Source: Brachyspira suanatina
GTDB lineage: Bacteria; Spirochaetota; Brachyspiria; Brachyspirales; Brachyspiraceae
Direction: 5' to 3'
Assembly: GCF_001049755.1 (NCBI RefSeq)
Contig: NZ_CVLB01000001.1
Coordinates: 372,001 to 436,000 of the forward strand
DNA: 64,000 nt
Shown: positions 47,283 to 56,708 of the stretch, piece after piece
How positions within the stretch are numbered: position 1 is the stretch's first letter
How the letters are laid out: each line of letters starts with the position of its first letter
Program-made: the position numbers and the translations under genes
Notes under the pieces: generated by a model
Database searches by the model: none
Told to the model about the DNA's origin: nothing
The model's input: only the letters and a program-made list of their open reading frames with translations

Positions 47283-47414
47283 TTATCCGTCTTTTTCTAA
47301 TAAATTTTGCTTACATATTAACATAATATAATTTTTAATCAAATTTTAATAATATTGACTAAAATTATATAGTTATGATATCGATATAATATATTAGAAT
47401 TTTATATTTTATAG

Positions 47415-47443
47415 TTGACAATTTTTGTTGATTATAATATAAT
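47415..47443 (+). promoter_or_regulatory. Promoter of flaA
   Basis: TTGACA (47415-47420), 17-base spacer, TATAAT (47438-47443), with AAGGAGAG before the flaA ATG. The sheath protein genes therefore seem to use the main sigma factor rather than a flagellar one. Confidence 0.7.
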
Positions 47444-47498
47444 TGTGCTAAGTTATTGGATATAATTGCTTAGCTATAAATATTAAGGAGAGTGCGCT

Positions 47499-48329
47499 AT
47501 GAAATTCTATAGAAGTACGAGAGATTTTTCTCGCTACCTCATAATCATTTGTCTATTCATAAGCATATGTTCATTTGCTGTTTATGGACAAACTTCTAGT
47601 GTTTACATGGAAACTAGATTGCTTTACAACTTTGAAACATTAGACGAATGGCAACCAATATCAAATGCTAGCCGTTTTATGTTTAGAGGTGATAGAACAA
47701 ATGAAAATGGTGTTGTAATGAAATATCCTAACATGAGATTGTTCGCTACAAAACCATATGGTATGGGTAACCAAAGTTATAATTCAACTAATTCATTATC
47801 AGTAAGTGTTTCTTTTTTCAGAAAATCTTATAACTTCTTTGACTTAGTTCCAACAGTACAAAAAATCATACCAGGTAAAGCTCAAACTTTCGACGTTTGG
47901 GTATGGGGTGGTAATTATGACTATACTATGGAAATGATATTTGAAGATTATCGTGGTTATACTTATACATTACCTTTGGGATCTATAAGATATATAGGTT
48001 GGAGAAATATGAGTACAGCAGTACCATCTTTCATTCCTCAAGAAGAGCCTTATGTTCCTAGAGCTAAAGGTTTAAGATTTATGAATTTCCGTTTCTGGTC
48101 ATCACCAGAGGAAAGAGCTGATAACTTTGTAGTTTTATTGGATTACTTCCAAACAGTAACAGATACATTCAGAGAAGCTTATGACGGTTCTGATATTGAA
48201 ACTACATTAGGTCAGGAAGTTGGTGGAAGATCTTCTGAACAATATACAGAAGGCGGAGCTAAAGTAGTAGGTGAAGACGGCGGTAATGCTGGAACTACTA
48301 CAGAACAGCCACAAGAAGCGCAACAATAA
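47499..48329 (+). CDS. flaA: Flagellar filament outer layer protein FlaA
   Basis: 276 residues. A signal peptide (about residues 12-31, LIIICLFISICSFAVYG) exports the protein to the periplasm, where spirochaete flagella lie. The mature part has the FlaA-family features LLYNFETLDEWQPISNASRF, MRLFATKPYGMGNQS, and QTFDVWVWGGNYDYTMEMIF. FlaA forms the sheath around the FlaB core of the periplasmic filament. The last ~45 residues are low-complexity (Gly, Thr, Glu, Gln). A second FlaA-like gene follows after 19 bases. Confidence 0.92.
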   Translation: MKFYRSTRDFSRYLIIICLFISICSFAVYGQTSSVYMETRLLYNFETLDEWQPISNASRFMFRGDRTNENGVVMKYPNMRLFATKPYGMGNQSYNSTNSLSVSVSFFRKSYNFFDLVPTVQKIIPGKAQTFDVWVWGGNYDYTMEMIFEDYRGYTYTLPLGSIRYIGWRNMSTAVPSFIPQEEPYVPRAKGLRFMNFRFWSSPEERADNFVVLLDYFQTVTDTFREAYDGSDIETTLGQEVGGRSSEQYTEGGAKVVGEDGGNAGTTTEQPQEAQQ

Positions 48330-48348
48330 TGTATAAGTAAGGAGAAGA

Positions 48349-49059
48349 ATGAATATGAAAAGATTAAGTATCTTGATAACAATGTTAATTCTAACTGTTG
48401 CATTCTTGTTGTTTGCCCAAGATGCGGCTCAAACAGGTGAGCAAACTACTCAAAATCAGGGTGAAAATGGTAATAACTTTGTAACTGAGGCTATCACTAA
48501 TTACTTAATAGATGATTTTGAATTTGCTAATACTTGGCAAGCTTCTATGCCTAGAGATTATGGTGTAGTTAGTATTATTCGTCGTGAAGGCGGTCCAGCT
48601 GATGTTGTAGCTGAAGGTGCTGAAAATAATAAATATATTTTAGGTGCTAAAGTAGAGTACTTCAGAACAGGTTATCCTTGGTTCTCTGTTACTCCTCCTA
48701 GACCTGTTAAAATACCTGGTTATACTAAAGAACTTAGTGTTTGGGTAGCAGGACGTAACCATAATAACAAAATGAGTTTCTACATTTACGATGTAAATGG
48801 TAAACCTCAATCTGTTGGTAATGAAGCTCTTAACTTTATGGGTTGGAAAAACATTACTGTACAAGTTCCTGCTAATGTAAGACAAGAAGAATTCAGAGGT
48901 CAAGTTGAACAAGGTATTAGCTTTATGGGTATACATGTTAAAGTTGATCCTAAAGATTCTTATGGTAAATACTATATCTATTTCGACCAATTAATGGCTA
49001 AAACAGATATGTACTTAGAAACTTATAGAGAAGAAGATGACCCATTAGATACTTGGTAA
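48349..49059 (+). CDS. FlaA-family protein (second paralogue)
   Basis: 236 residues (an ATG two codons later at 48355 is equally placed for the AAGGAG site). The signal peptide (LSILITMLILTVAFLLFAQ) precedes a Gln/Glu/Thr-rich spacer and a FlaA-like domain: YLIDDFEFANTWQASMPRDY, YFRTGYPWFSVTPPRPVKIP, LSVWVAGRNHNNKMSFYIYD and NFMGWKNITVQVP. It corresponds strand by strand to the upstream FlaA and should be a second sheath component. The two form one transcript with a strong terminator behind. Confidence 0.88.
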   Translation: MNMKRLSILITMLILTVAFLLFAQDAAQTGEQTTQNQGENGNNFVTEAITNYLIDDFEFANTWQASMPRDYGVVSIIRREGGPADVVAEGAENNKYILGAKVEYFRTGYPWFSVTPPRPVKIPGYTKELSVWVAGRNHNNKMSFYIYDVNGKPQSVGNEALNFMGWKNITVQVPANVRQEEFRGQVEQGISFMGIHVKVDPKDSYGKYYIYFDQLMAKTDMYLETYREEDDPLDTW

Positions 49060-49083
49060 TAATAACCAGTTGAAATGAATATT

Positions 49084-49121
49084 AAAGGTGAAGTATTATT
49101 AATTAGTACTTCACCTTTTTT
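49084..49121 (+). terminator. Terminator of the flaA operon
   Basis: AAAGGTGAAGTA (49084-49095) pairs perfectly with TACTTCACCTTT (49107-49118), followed by a T-tract. Confidence 0.9.
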
Positions 49122-49204
49122 ATTATTTAAATTTTATAAATAACTTGAAATTAATATAAATTTATATTAAACTAATAAAATATTTTATTTAAAAGAGAGT
49201 TTTT

Positions 49205-49351
49205 ATGTCTAATATAAATTTACTGCTTCTTATTGGATTTATATTACTGGCTGTATATTCTATAACAACTAGAATTGTAAATAGTAGAGCAAATAAAGAT
49301 AAAAAAGAAAATGATAATAATTATGAAGAAGATAATGATTCAAAAGAATAA
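49205..49351 (+). CDS. Small membrane protein (48 aa)
   Basis: The frame reads MSNINLLLLIGFILLAVYSI, then a basic stretch (TTRIVNSRANKDKKE) and an acidic Asn/Asp/Glu tail. It has one membrane helix followed by a cytoplasmic charged tail. An AAGAGAG site lies upstream. It is followed after 17 bases by a gene of similar design (helix plus charged tail), so the two may form a membrane complex. Function unknown. Confidence 0.6.
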   Translation: MSNINLLLLIGFILLAVYSITTRIVNSRANKDKKENDNNYEEDNDSKE

Positions 49352-49368
49352 AATATAAAAGGTATAAA

Positions 49369-49893
49369 ATGAGTGAATTACTTATATATTTAATAATAGC
49401 CGTTATATGGGGTATAGTAAGTTTGATTCAAAAAGCAACAAAGGGAAATAAACAAAACAAAAAACCAAAACAAAAAACTTATACTCAAAATAATAAAAAA
49501 GTTAATAATAAAAGATTTAATAATAATAAAAATGAAGAACAAATATTTAAAGAATTACAAAGAAATATTAAAAATTTAAAGAACTATAATGAAGAAGTTC
49601 TCAGAGAAAATACAAAAAGAGAAGAAGTGTATACTAGTAGTTATGAAACTTCAAATAATGACAGAGAAATATTAGAACTGCAGGAAAAATATAATTCTAA
49701 ATTGGCTCAAATTAATACCATAAAAGAAGAAACGGTCAGCAGTAATTTTAATAATATCATAACATCAGAAAATAAAAGACAAGTTAATCATATGTTATCT
49801 TCATTGGATATAAAGAATGCTATAATATATAATGCTATACTTGAACCTAGAAGAATTAATTATATGAGAGTAAAAAAATCAAAACTTAGTTAA
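49369..49893 (+). CDS. Membrane-anchored charged protein, hypothetical
   Basis: 174 residues. An N-terminal helix (LLIYLIIAVIWGIVSLI) is followed by a very basic Lys/Asn/Gln region (residues 22-55) and a predicted coiled coil (about residues 55-120, KELQRNIKNLKNYNEEVLRE). The C-terminus is basic. The layout suggests an inner-membrane protein that contacts nucleic acid or other proteins, but I recognise no domain. It is 12 bases upstream of mazG. Confidence 0.55.
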   Translation: MSELLIYLIIAVIWGIVSLIQKATKGNKQNKKPKQKTYTQNNKKVNNKRFNNNKNEEQIFKELQRNIKNLKNYNEEVLRENTKREEVYTSSYETSNNDREILELQEKYNSKLAQINTIKEETVSSNFNNIITSENKRQVNHMLSSLDIKNAIIYNAILEPRRINYMRVKKSKLS

Positions 49894-49905
49894 AGAGTCA
49901 TAATA

Positions 49906-50700
49906 ATGAAATCATTTGAAGAACTTATATCTATAATACAAACTTTAAGGGGTGAAAATGGATGTGCTTGGGATAAAGTGCAGACTTTTGATAGTTTAAT
50001 ACCTTGTTTTTTAGAAGAGTCTTATGAACTTGTAGAAGCTATCAATAATAAAGATTATGAGAATATTAAAGAAGAGCTTGGAGATGTGCTTTTACATGTT
50101 GTATTTTTTTCAGATCTTGCAAAAGATGAAAATAAATTTAATATAGATGATGTTTGTAAAAATATTAATGAAAAACTTATAAGAAGGCATCCTCATGTAT
50201 TTGCTGATAGTGATGTAAAAGATGTGCAAGGTATACTTAAGCAATGGGATAAAATAAAAAAAGAAGAGAAAGGTATTGATGGCTCAGATGAATTTAAAAG
50301 TGTGCTTGATGGAATACCTAAATCACTTCCTATTATGGAAAAATCCTACAAATTAATGAAAAAAGCAGCTAGTGTCGGATTTGAATATGAGCATATTGAT
50401 GATTCTTTATCTAAAGTAGAAGAAGAACTTTTGGAAGTAAAAGAGGCATATAAAGAGCAAGATAAGGAACATTTGGAAGAAGAAATAGGTGATTTGATTA
50501 TGACTGTTCTTGATTTTGCTCGTATGAATAAGATTAATCCTGTAAACTCTCTTATTAAAGTTAATGAAAAATTTAGAAAAAGATTTAATTATGTTGAAAA
50601 AACTGCTTATGAAATGAATAAGAAATTAGAAGATATGTCTTTAGATGAAATGGATCAACTCTGGAATGAATATAAGAAAAAAGAAAGAGAAAATAAATGA
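49906..50700 (+). CDS. mazG: Nucleoside triphosphate pyrophosphohydrolase MazG
   Basis: 264 residues with two MazG repeats. The first has GCAWDKVQTFDSLIPCFLEE, then ELVEAINNKDYENIKEELGD; the second has the matching SLSKVEEELLEVKEAYKEQ and HLEEEIGDLIMTVLDFAR. The EExxE...ExxD pattern binds Mg. MazG hydrolyses NTPs to NMPs and pyrophosphate, limiting mutagenic or (p)ppGpp-related nucleotides. Its stop overlaps the start of the peroxidase gene by 4 bases (ATGA), so they are coupled. Confidence 0.9.
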   Translation: MKSFEELISIIQTLRGENGCAWDKVQTFDSLIPCFLEESYELVEAINNKDYENIKEELGDVLLHVVFFSDLAKDENKFNIDDVCKNINEKLIRRHPHVFADSDVKDVQGILKQWDKIKKEEKGIDGSDEFKSVLDGIPKSLPIMEKSYKLMKKAASVGFEYEHIDDSLSKVEEELLEVKEAYKEQDKEHLEEEIGDLIMTVLDFARMNKINPVNSLIKVNEKFRKRFNYVEKTAYEMNKKLEDMSLDEMDQLWNEYKKKERENK

Positions 50701-51170
50701 GCATATATGATTTTAATGTTAAAGATATTAATGGTAATGATGTATCTTTGGCAAAATATAAAAATAAAGTTATTTTGATAGTTAATACAGCTACTAGATG
50801 CGGTTTCACCAATCAATACAAAGATTTAGAAAATATATATGAAAATTATAATAACAGAGGTTTTGAAATATTAGATTTTCCTTGTAATCAATTTTTGAAT
50901 CAGGCTCCTGAATCGGATGAAAAAATAGATAATTTCTGTAAACTTAAATATAATACTACTTTTGATAGATTTAAAAAAATAGATGTTAAAGGAAATAATA
51001 TAGAGCCTTTATATTCATATCTTATTAATAATAGCAATTATTTATTTAATAAAGATATAAAATGGAATTTCACAAAATTCTTAATAGATAGAAATGGTAA
51101 TATAGTAAAAAGATTTTTTAGTTTTTCATCTGGCAGTACTATAAGTAAATATATAGATAAAATTATATAA
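50697..51170 (+). CDS. Glutathione peroxidase-family thiol peroxidase
   Basis: 157 residues, the bacterial BtuE/BsaA-like size. The active-site motif NTATRCGFTNQY has Cys35 in place of selenocysteine; the FPCNQFLNQ and the late KWNFTKFLIDRNG motifs provide the Gln and Trp/Asn of the catalytic tetrad. It reduces peroxides, probably using thioredoxin rather than glutathione. It is translationally coupled to mazG. Confidence 0.9.
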   Translation: MSIYDFNVKDINGNDVSLAKYKNKVILIVNTATRCGFTNQYKDLENIYENYNNRGFEILDFPCNQFLNQAPESDEKIDNFCKLKYNTTFDRFKKIDVKGNNIEPLYSYLINNSNYLFNKDIKWNFTKFLIDRNGNIVKRFFSFSSGSTISKYIDKII

Positions 51171-51311
51171 TATTTTGTTATTGCAGTATACTAAATCCCA
51201 TTTTTATAAAGTTATTTTATCAATTTTTTGCATATATATTACGGTCTATTTATTGCAAAATTTCAAGTTTATATTATAATGTTGGCATATTAAATTTAGG
51301 GGTTTTAGTTA

Positions 51312-51740
51312 ATGCCTATTAATGCTAATTTGTATAAAAGATCCAAATTATATGATTTGCTTAGTAAGATCATTAAAAAGAAAGATGATGAAAATTTTGA
51401 CCTAGAGGATCACATAAATAAATTATTGGAGCTTATATCAAAAAGTACAGAAGAAGAAGTAAATTATGCAGATAATAAAATAAGCTGTCTTCATCTTGCT
51501 GTACAGATAGATAATCCTGATGTAGTATCGGCTTTAATAGAAAAAGGTGCTAATGTTAATGCCATTAATGAAAGGGGAGTTAGCCCATTGCATACTGCTA
51601 TCATCAAAAATCAGCCTGAAGAAGTCATAAAAGTATTATTGGATAATGGAGCAGATTATAATATAGAAGAAGCAAATTTTTCAGCTCTTGCTTTGGCAGA
51701 GATAATGAATGTTCCATATTTGCATTTATTTAAAAAGTAA
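51312..51740 (+). CDS. Ankyrin-repeat protein
   Basis: 142 residues. Residues ~55-125 hold two ankyrin repeats (SCLHLAVQIDNPDVVSALIE with KGANVNAIN, and SPLHTAIIKNQPEEV with NGADYN) plus a partial third. The N-terminal ~50 residues are charged helices. No signal peptide, so cytoplasmic protein-protein binding is likely. Brachyspira genomes contain many ankyrin proteins. It stands alone. Confidence 0.8.
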   Translation: MPINANLYKRSKLYDLLSKIIKKKDDENFDLEDHINKLLELISKSTEEEVNYADNKISCLHLAVQIDNPDVVSALIEKGANVNAINERGVSPLHTAIIKNQPEEVIKVLLDNGADYNIEEANFSALALAEIMNVPYLHLFKK

Positions 51741-51963
51741 ATTTATTCATATTTATTTTTAGGTATATATTATATTAATTTAAATATAGTTATAAATCAT
51801 TTTAGTTTATGATTAAATATATTTTATATTTTTTATAGTTATTTCTAGCTATATTTATTAAATTATAAGCATTTTAATTAATATGCAAATTTCTATGGTT
51901 ATATTTTTGATTTTTTATAATAGAATATATCTATATTATAAAGATTGAAATATTTTATGATTT

Positions 51964-52010
51964 AAGTATATAATGCAAATCTATTAAATATATATTTGCA
52001 TTATATACTT
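51964..52010. terminator. Bidirectional terminator-like hairpin
   Basis: AAGTATATAATGCAAAT (51964-51980) and ATTTGCATTATATACTT (51994-52010) form a perfect 17-pair stem between the convergent ankyrin and ABC transporter genes. T-tracts are weak on both sides. The rest of the 288-base gap is featureless. Confidence 0.6.
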
Positions 52011-52028
52011 AATTTTATTTGATTCTTT

Positions 52029-53681
52029 TTAACTTACTCTGTCAGTTTTCATCTTATAAACTTTATCTGCTATATTGAGAGTAGAAAGTCTATGAGAAAC
52101 TAAAACAACTGTTCTGTTTGCACTGTTATCCTTTATTGACTTCAATATAACCGCCTCATTCAAGCTATCAAGATTACTTGTAGGCTCATCAAGAAGTATG
52201 AAAGGAGCTTTATGTAAGAAACTTCTTGCTATTCCTATTCTTTGTTTTTCTCCACCTGATAAAGTATCACCAAGTTCTCCTACATTTGTATCATAACCAT
52301 TAGGCAGACTAATAATAAAATCATGCAATGAAGCTTTTTTGCATGCTTCTACAACTTCTTCATGTGTAGCATTTTTATCAGCTATTTTTATATTGTTTTC
52401 TATAGTATCTTTGAATATAGAAGTTTCCTGAGTTACATAGCTTTCCATATCTCTTAATGTATCTGTATTAATATCTTTTATATCAGTATTTGATATTTTA
52501 ATATTTCCTTTTTTAATATCCCAGAAACGCATGAAAAGTTTAAGAAGTGTTGATTTTCCGCTTCCGCTTTTTCCGCTGATACCTATTATTTTGTTAGGCT
52601 CTATCTCTAAATTATAATCATTTAATATATTCTCGCCCTCATAATCGAAATATACATCTTCGCATTCAACACCATTGAAAGAAATATCTTTTTTACCTTC
52701 ATAAACTTCTTCTACTATAGGTTTTTCAGCAAGTAAATTGAGTACTCTCTCTCCGCTAGCTAATGTCATAAATAAATTGTTTGACAAATTGCTCAATGCT
52801 ATAACAGGGCCGAAAGAGCTTGCCATTGCTATAGTAGGTATTATAATCGCAGCAAAATTTGATTCTTTTGATATCATTATACTTACAATAAGAACAGCTA
52901 ATGTAAATAATGATACAGCAGAAGTTGTAAGACCAGATATTATACCTTCATATTTTTTTAATTTTTTATTTAAATCCATCAAATCATCAGTCTTGCTTTC
53001 TATATTTTTTGTTCTTTTCTCGCCATATCCGAATTGAAGTATTTCTTTTATTCCCCATAAACTGTCAAGAAAATAACTGTTTAATTTTCCAAAATTATTT
53101 CTATAAGCCATTCCGTCATTTTTTCCAAATTTAGATGAAAAATAAGGAATAATAAAACCTATAGTAAAATATCCCAAAAATGCAATAGCACCCAGTATGA
53201 TATTAAAACTTCCTATGAATATTGTCATTATAAGAGAAGTTAATATTCCTATAGCTATAGGTGAAATAGTATGGGCATAAAATACTTCTAATAATTCTAT
53301 ATCGCTTGTAATAAGTGCTATTAAGTTTCCTTTATCTCTTCCTTCAAGTTTAGCAGGAGATAATTTTCTTAAAGCTTTGAAAACTTTATCTCTTATTAAA
53401 GCAAGTAATTTAAATGCTATATAATGATTGCTTAACTGTTCAATATAGTGAAGTATGCCTCTTAAAGCTGCAAGCACTAAAACAGTTATAAATATAGTTT
53501 TTATTGTAAATAGAGAATCCAAACCTAAATATGTTAATATGGCATATCCTCCAAATATAGTTATAGATATAGCACATAAAAAACCTAACACTCCTGTAGT
53601 TATAGCTAATATCATAACATGCATAAGCGGAGCAATTAATCCAATTAGTTCCGCCATAATTCTTATACCGCTTCTACGCAT
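52029..53681 (-). CDS. ABC transporter half (membrane + ATPase), CydC-like
   Basis: 550 residues. About six membrane helices fill residues 10-290, then the nucleotide-binding domain: Walker A GISGKSGSGKST, signature LSGGEKQRIGIARS, Walker B FILLDEPTSNLD, and His switch VLVSHRLS. The LDEPTSNLD form and the overall layout resemble CydC/lipid or drug exporters. It should form a heterodimer with the neighbouring 53729-55477 half, 47 bases upstream. It is the last gene of the TetR-controlled operon. Confidence 0.88.
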   Translation of the reverse strand: MRRSGIRIMAELIGLIAPLMHVMILAITTGVLGFLCAISITIFGGYAILTYLGLDSLFTIKTIFITVLVLAALRGILHYIEQLSNHYIAFKLLALIRDKVFKALRKLSPAKLEGRDKGNLIALITSDIELLEVFYAHTISPIAIGILTSLIMTIFIGSFNIILGAIAFLGYFTIGFIIPYFSSKFGKNDGMAYRNNFGKLNSYFLDSLWGIKEILQFGYGEKRTKNIESKTDDLMDLNKKLKKYEGIISGLTTSAVSLFTLAVLIVSIMISKESNFAAIIIPTIAMASSFGPVIALSNLSNNLFMTLASGERVLNLLAEKPIVEEVYEGKKDISFNGVECEDVYFDYEGENILNDYNLEIEPNKIIGISGKSGSGKSTLLKLFMRFWDIKKGNIKISNTDIKDINTDTLRDMESYVTQETSIFKDTIENNIKIADKNATHEEVVEACKKASLHDFIISLPNGYDTNVGELGDTLSGGEKQRIGIARSFLHKAPFILLDEPTSNLDSLNEAVILKSIKDNSANRTVVLVSHRLSTLNIADKVYKMKTDRVS

Positions 53682-53728
53682 TATAAACTCCTATTAAATT
53701 TATTTTTTATAATTATTAATGATGAAAA

Positions 53729-55477
53729 TTAAATGGCTATGCTTAAACTTTCGCCTTTAGTTATGCTTTCTAAATTGCTTTGTTCATTGTAAATTTTAGC
53801 ATACTCTCCATTTAGGTTCATCAATTTATTATGAGTTCCTTCTTCCATTATTATTCCGTCTTTTAAGAAATATATATGATCTGAAGGTATACAGTTGTAA
53901 AGTCTATGGGATATTAATATAACAGTTTTTTCTTTGGCAATATCTCTTATAATCTGCATAATGCTTTCTTCACTTTCAACATCAACATTAGAAGTAGCTT
54001 CATCAAATATATATATGTCAGCATTAAAAAGTATTGCTCTAGCCAAAGCCAATCTCTGTCTTTGTCCTCCAGATAAATTAGCAGCTTTCTCCATTATTAT
54101 AGTATTAAGTCCATTTTCAGTTTGAAGAAAATCATAAAGCTCAACTTTCTTTAATGCTTCATTCATTTGCTTTTCTGTTATAGTGTTTCCTGCCATTTTT
54201 AAATTATCATATACAGTTCCTTCAAATAAATAACTGTTATGATCAACAACAACTATTTTTTTGTATAAATCATCTTTATTTATTGTATCAAGTTCTATAT
54301 CTCCAATTTTTATTGAACCTTTATAATTTTCATTTTTCAAAGATATGAGTCCTGCTATAGTGCTTTTTCCTGAACCTGAAACGCCTACTATAGAAACGAA
54401 TGATTTTTCTTTTATAGTCATATTAATATTTTTTAATATAGTTTTATCTTTATTGTATGCAAAACTTACATCTTTAAAAGTAATCTCTTCATTTTCTTTA
54501 TTTATATTATTTACTCTTTTATCATCTTCTTCCATATCAAGTATTTCAAACATCTTATCGCTTGCTGATATTCCGTTCATAGCTATATGGAAGAAAGAGC
54601 CTAAAAGTCTTAAAGGTATAAAGAATTCAGCAGAAAGCATTATTATAGTGAATGTGCCTGCTAAATTTATATTTCCTTTCATATATTCAAGTACAGATAT
54701 TATTACTCCCAAAGCAGCTCCGCCATAAGCTATTATGTCCATTATAGTAGTAGAGTTAAGCTGCATAAAAAGAAGATTCATAGTAGCAATTCTAAACTTT
54801 TCAGCCTCTATATTCATTTCTTCATTTTTCTTTTCATCTGCTTTATATATTTTTAAAGTAGTAAGTCCCTGTACATCTTCTAAAAATATTTCACCTAAAT
54901 CACTATAACTTCCCCAATATTTTTTTAATATTCTCTTAGCAATTTGTACTATAGCAATGATTGATATAGGTATAAGAGGAACACATATCAAAAGTATAAC
55001 AGCCGACTTAACGCTTATAGTAGAAAGTACGCAAAAAAGCACTATAGGAGCTATCATACTATAGAAAAACTGAGGAAGATAACGTCCGAAATAAGTTTCT
55101 AATTGATCAACGCCTTCCATAGATATCTGTACTATTTCACTTGTAGAGAATTTTTCTTTATATCTGCTTCCAAGTGTTAGAAGTTTTGAGTACATTTTTT
55201 CTCTTAAAGTTTGTTTTACTCTTCCTGAAGCATGATATGACATGTTAGCCATTAAAATATTGAATCTGAATCTCAATATTACTATAACAAAAATAGCAAT
55301 AGCAACTTTTAATATATCTTCTTTTAATACATTTCCTTGTGAAGCTTTTTGTATTATATCAGCCATGAAAATTACAGCTGTTATATTTAGAGCCAAATTC
55401 ACAAGCTGTATTATCACATGCCATGCTATGTATTTTTTAGCATTTCCCATTAATGATATAAGTCTTTTATTAATCAT
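53729..55477 (-). CDS. ABC transporter half (membrane + ATPase), CydD-like
   Basis: 582 residues with six N-terminal membrane helices and an ATPase domain: Walker A GVSGSGKST, signature LSGGQRQRLALARA, Walker B IYIFDEATSNVD, and His switch ILISHRL. The conserved Glu after Walker B Asp is present, so both halves of the pair look catalytic. It lies 30 bases after the tetR gene on the same strand. Export of a toxic or regulatory small molecule is likely from the TetR link; the substrate is unknown. Confidence 0.88.
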   Translation of the reverse strand: MINKRLISLMGNAKKYIAWHVIIQLVNLALNITAVIFMADIIQKASQGNVLKEDILKVAIAIFVIVILRFRFNILMANMSYHASGRVKQTLREKMYSKLLTLGSRYKEKFSTSEIVQISMEGVDQLETYFGRYLPQFFYSMIAPIVLFCVLSTISVKSAVILLICVPLIPISIIAIVQIAKRILKKYWGSYSDLGEIFLEDVQGLTTLKIYKADEKKNEEMNIEAEKFRIATMNLLFMQLNSTTIMDIIAYGGAALGVIISVLEYMKGNINLAGTFTIIMLSAEFFIPLRLLGSFFHIAMNGISASDKMFEILDMEEDDKRVNNINKENEEITFKDVSFAYNKDKTILKNINMTIKEKSFVSIVGVSGSGKSTIAGLISLKNENYKGSIKIGDIELDTINKDDLYKKIVVVDHNSYLFEGTVYDNLKMAGNTITEKQMNEALKKVELYDFLQTENGLNTIIMEKAANLSGGQRQRLALARAILFNADIYIFDEATSNVDVESEESIMQIIRDIAKEKTVILISHRLYNCIPSDHIYFLKDGIIMEEGTHNKLMNLNGEYAKIYNEQSNLESITKGESLSIAI

Positions 55478-55507
55478 AAACTTTCCTTTATTTTTTATTT
55501 TAATATA

Positions 55508-56065
55508 TTAATAAATGGTTCTTTTTATTATTTCTTTTATCATAGAACCATCATAATCTGCATTAATCATAGAACTTATAATAAATGAGAATATAGTATC
55601 TATAAATTTATCAGCAGTAAAATTATCATTGAAAGCATCTTCTCTTACTTTTTTATCATTAATAAGAGTTTTATATAATCCCTCTTTAATATGCTTTTTT
55701 ACCATATTCATCATATTGATACCTTTGCTTTTATTTTTTCCAAACATCATAGTAGAATGCATAGAGAAAAAACTAGGATATTTTTTACTTCCTTTCTCCA
55801 AGTTTTTATAAATAGTATCAACAATATCTAAAAAGCTATCAGATTCCAAGCAAACATTTGAAGGGTGAAATATATCCATCCATACACTTCCTATAACTTC
55901 TATAGTAAGTTCCTCTTTGGATTTAAAATAATTGTATATAGATCCAACAGCTATATTAGATGCTTCTGCAAGAGAACGCATATTTATTGAGTTAAGCCCT
56001 CTTTTTTTTATAAGTTCTCTGCTTACTCTAAGTATTTCTTCTTTTGAAGTTACAATATTGTTCAT
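55508..56065 (-). CDS. TetR-family transcriptional regulator
   Basis: 185 residues. The N-terminal helix-turn-helix domain (ILRVSRELIKKRGLNSINMR, then SLAEASNIAVGSIYNYFKSK) is typical of TetR proteins. The C-terminal ligand domain is unlike any I recognise. It is third in an operon whose promoter carries two copies of a palindrome fitting a TetR operator, so autoregulation is likely. Ligand unknown; it probably resembles the substrate of the downstream ABC transporter. Confidence 0.85.
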   Translation of the reverse strand: MNNIVTSKEEILRVSRELIKKRGLNSINMRSLAEASNIAVGSIYNYFKSKEELTIEVIGSVWMDIFHPSNVCLESDSFLDIVDTIYKNLEKGSKKYPSFFSMHSTMMFGKNKSKGINMMNMVKKHIKEGLYKTLINDKKVREDAFNDNFTADKFIDTIFSFIISSMINADYDGSMIKEIIKRTIY

Positions 56066-56086
56066 ATACTAATTCCTTAAATTGTA

Positions 56087-56692
56087 CTAGTTAATATAGT
56101 ATCTAGTTCCTATACTAATTCTTCCAAAACCTGCCGTATTTAATTTTTTCGGGTATCCAAGTTTTGCTCCGTCATATACATCATGAAGACCTCCGCCGAA
56201 TTCTAACATTATAGCAACATGTCTGCTTACATTAATATTAAATCCGGCACCTCCTCCTACTTCCCAATACATAGGTGTTGAAAATAAAAACTTTCCGCTT
56301 GTATCCGGATCGAATGATAAAAATCCGAAACTTACAAAAGTAAAAGCGTATCTTCCTATACTTATTTCTCCTGTGTATTCATCTTTACTTCCAAAAGTAA
56401 ATTTTTGCATGAATCCTAATTGATACATATCAGGATTTTCATCGTATATTTTTGAACCTACTATTGAAGTATAACTTTTCATCTCAAAATTATTAAATTT
56501 AAATAATTTAAATCCAAACTCTATATTAACACTTGTTTTTATAGTATCAGCACTGCTGTAAAGTCCTATAGAAAAAAATCTATTATCAAGTCCTGATACA
56601 AATTTATTTTTTTTATCCTCTTCTGTATAAGCAATATCAAATAAACTCAATGAAATAATATTTATAACAATAATATATTTATATATTTTCAT
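56087..56692 (-). CDS. Outer-membrane-type protein
   Basis: 201 residues from the ATG at 56692 (a TTG four codons earlier is the alternative). A signal peptide (MKIYKYIIVINIISLSLFDIAYT) is followed by beta-strand-rich sequence (FMQKFTFGSKDEYTGEISIG, GGGAGFNINVSRHVAIMLEF, FGRISIGTRYYIN). The shape resembles small outer-membrane barrels. It is second in the TetR operon, 4 bases after the YbaN-like gene, so it may be part of the export route of the ABC pump, but this is inference. Confidence 0.65.
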   Translation of the reverse strand: MKIYKYIIVINIISLSLFDIAYTEEDKKNKFVSGLDNRFFSIGLYSSADTIKTSVNIEFGFKLFKFNNFEMKSYTSIVGSKIYDENPDMYQLGFMQKFTFGSKDEYTGEISIGRYAFTFVSFGFLSFDPDTSGKFLFSTPMYWEVGGGAGFNINVSRHVAIMLEFGGGLHDVYDGAKLGYPKKLNTAGFGRISIGTRYYIN

Positions 56693-56708
56693 AACCGTAT
56701 CCAAATAA

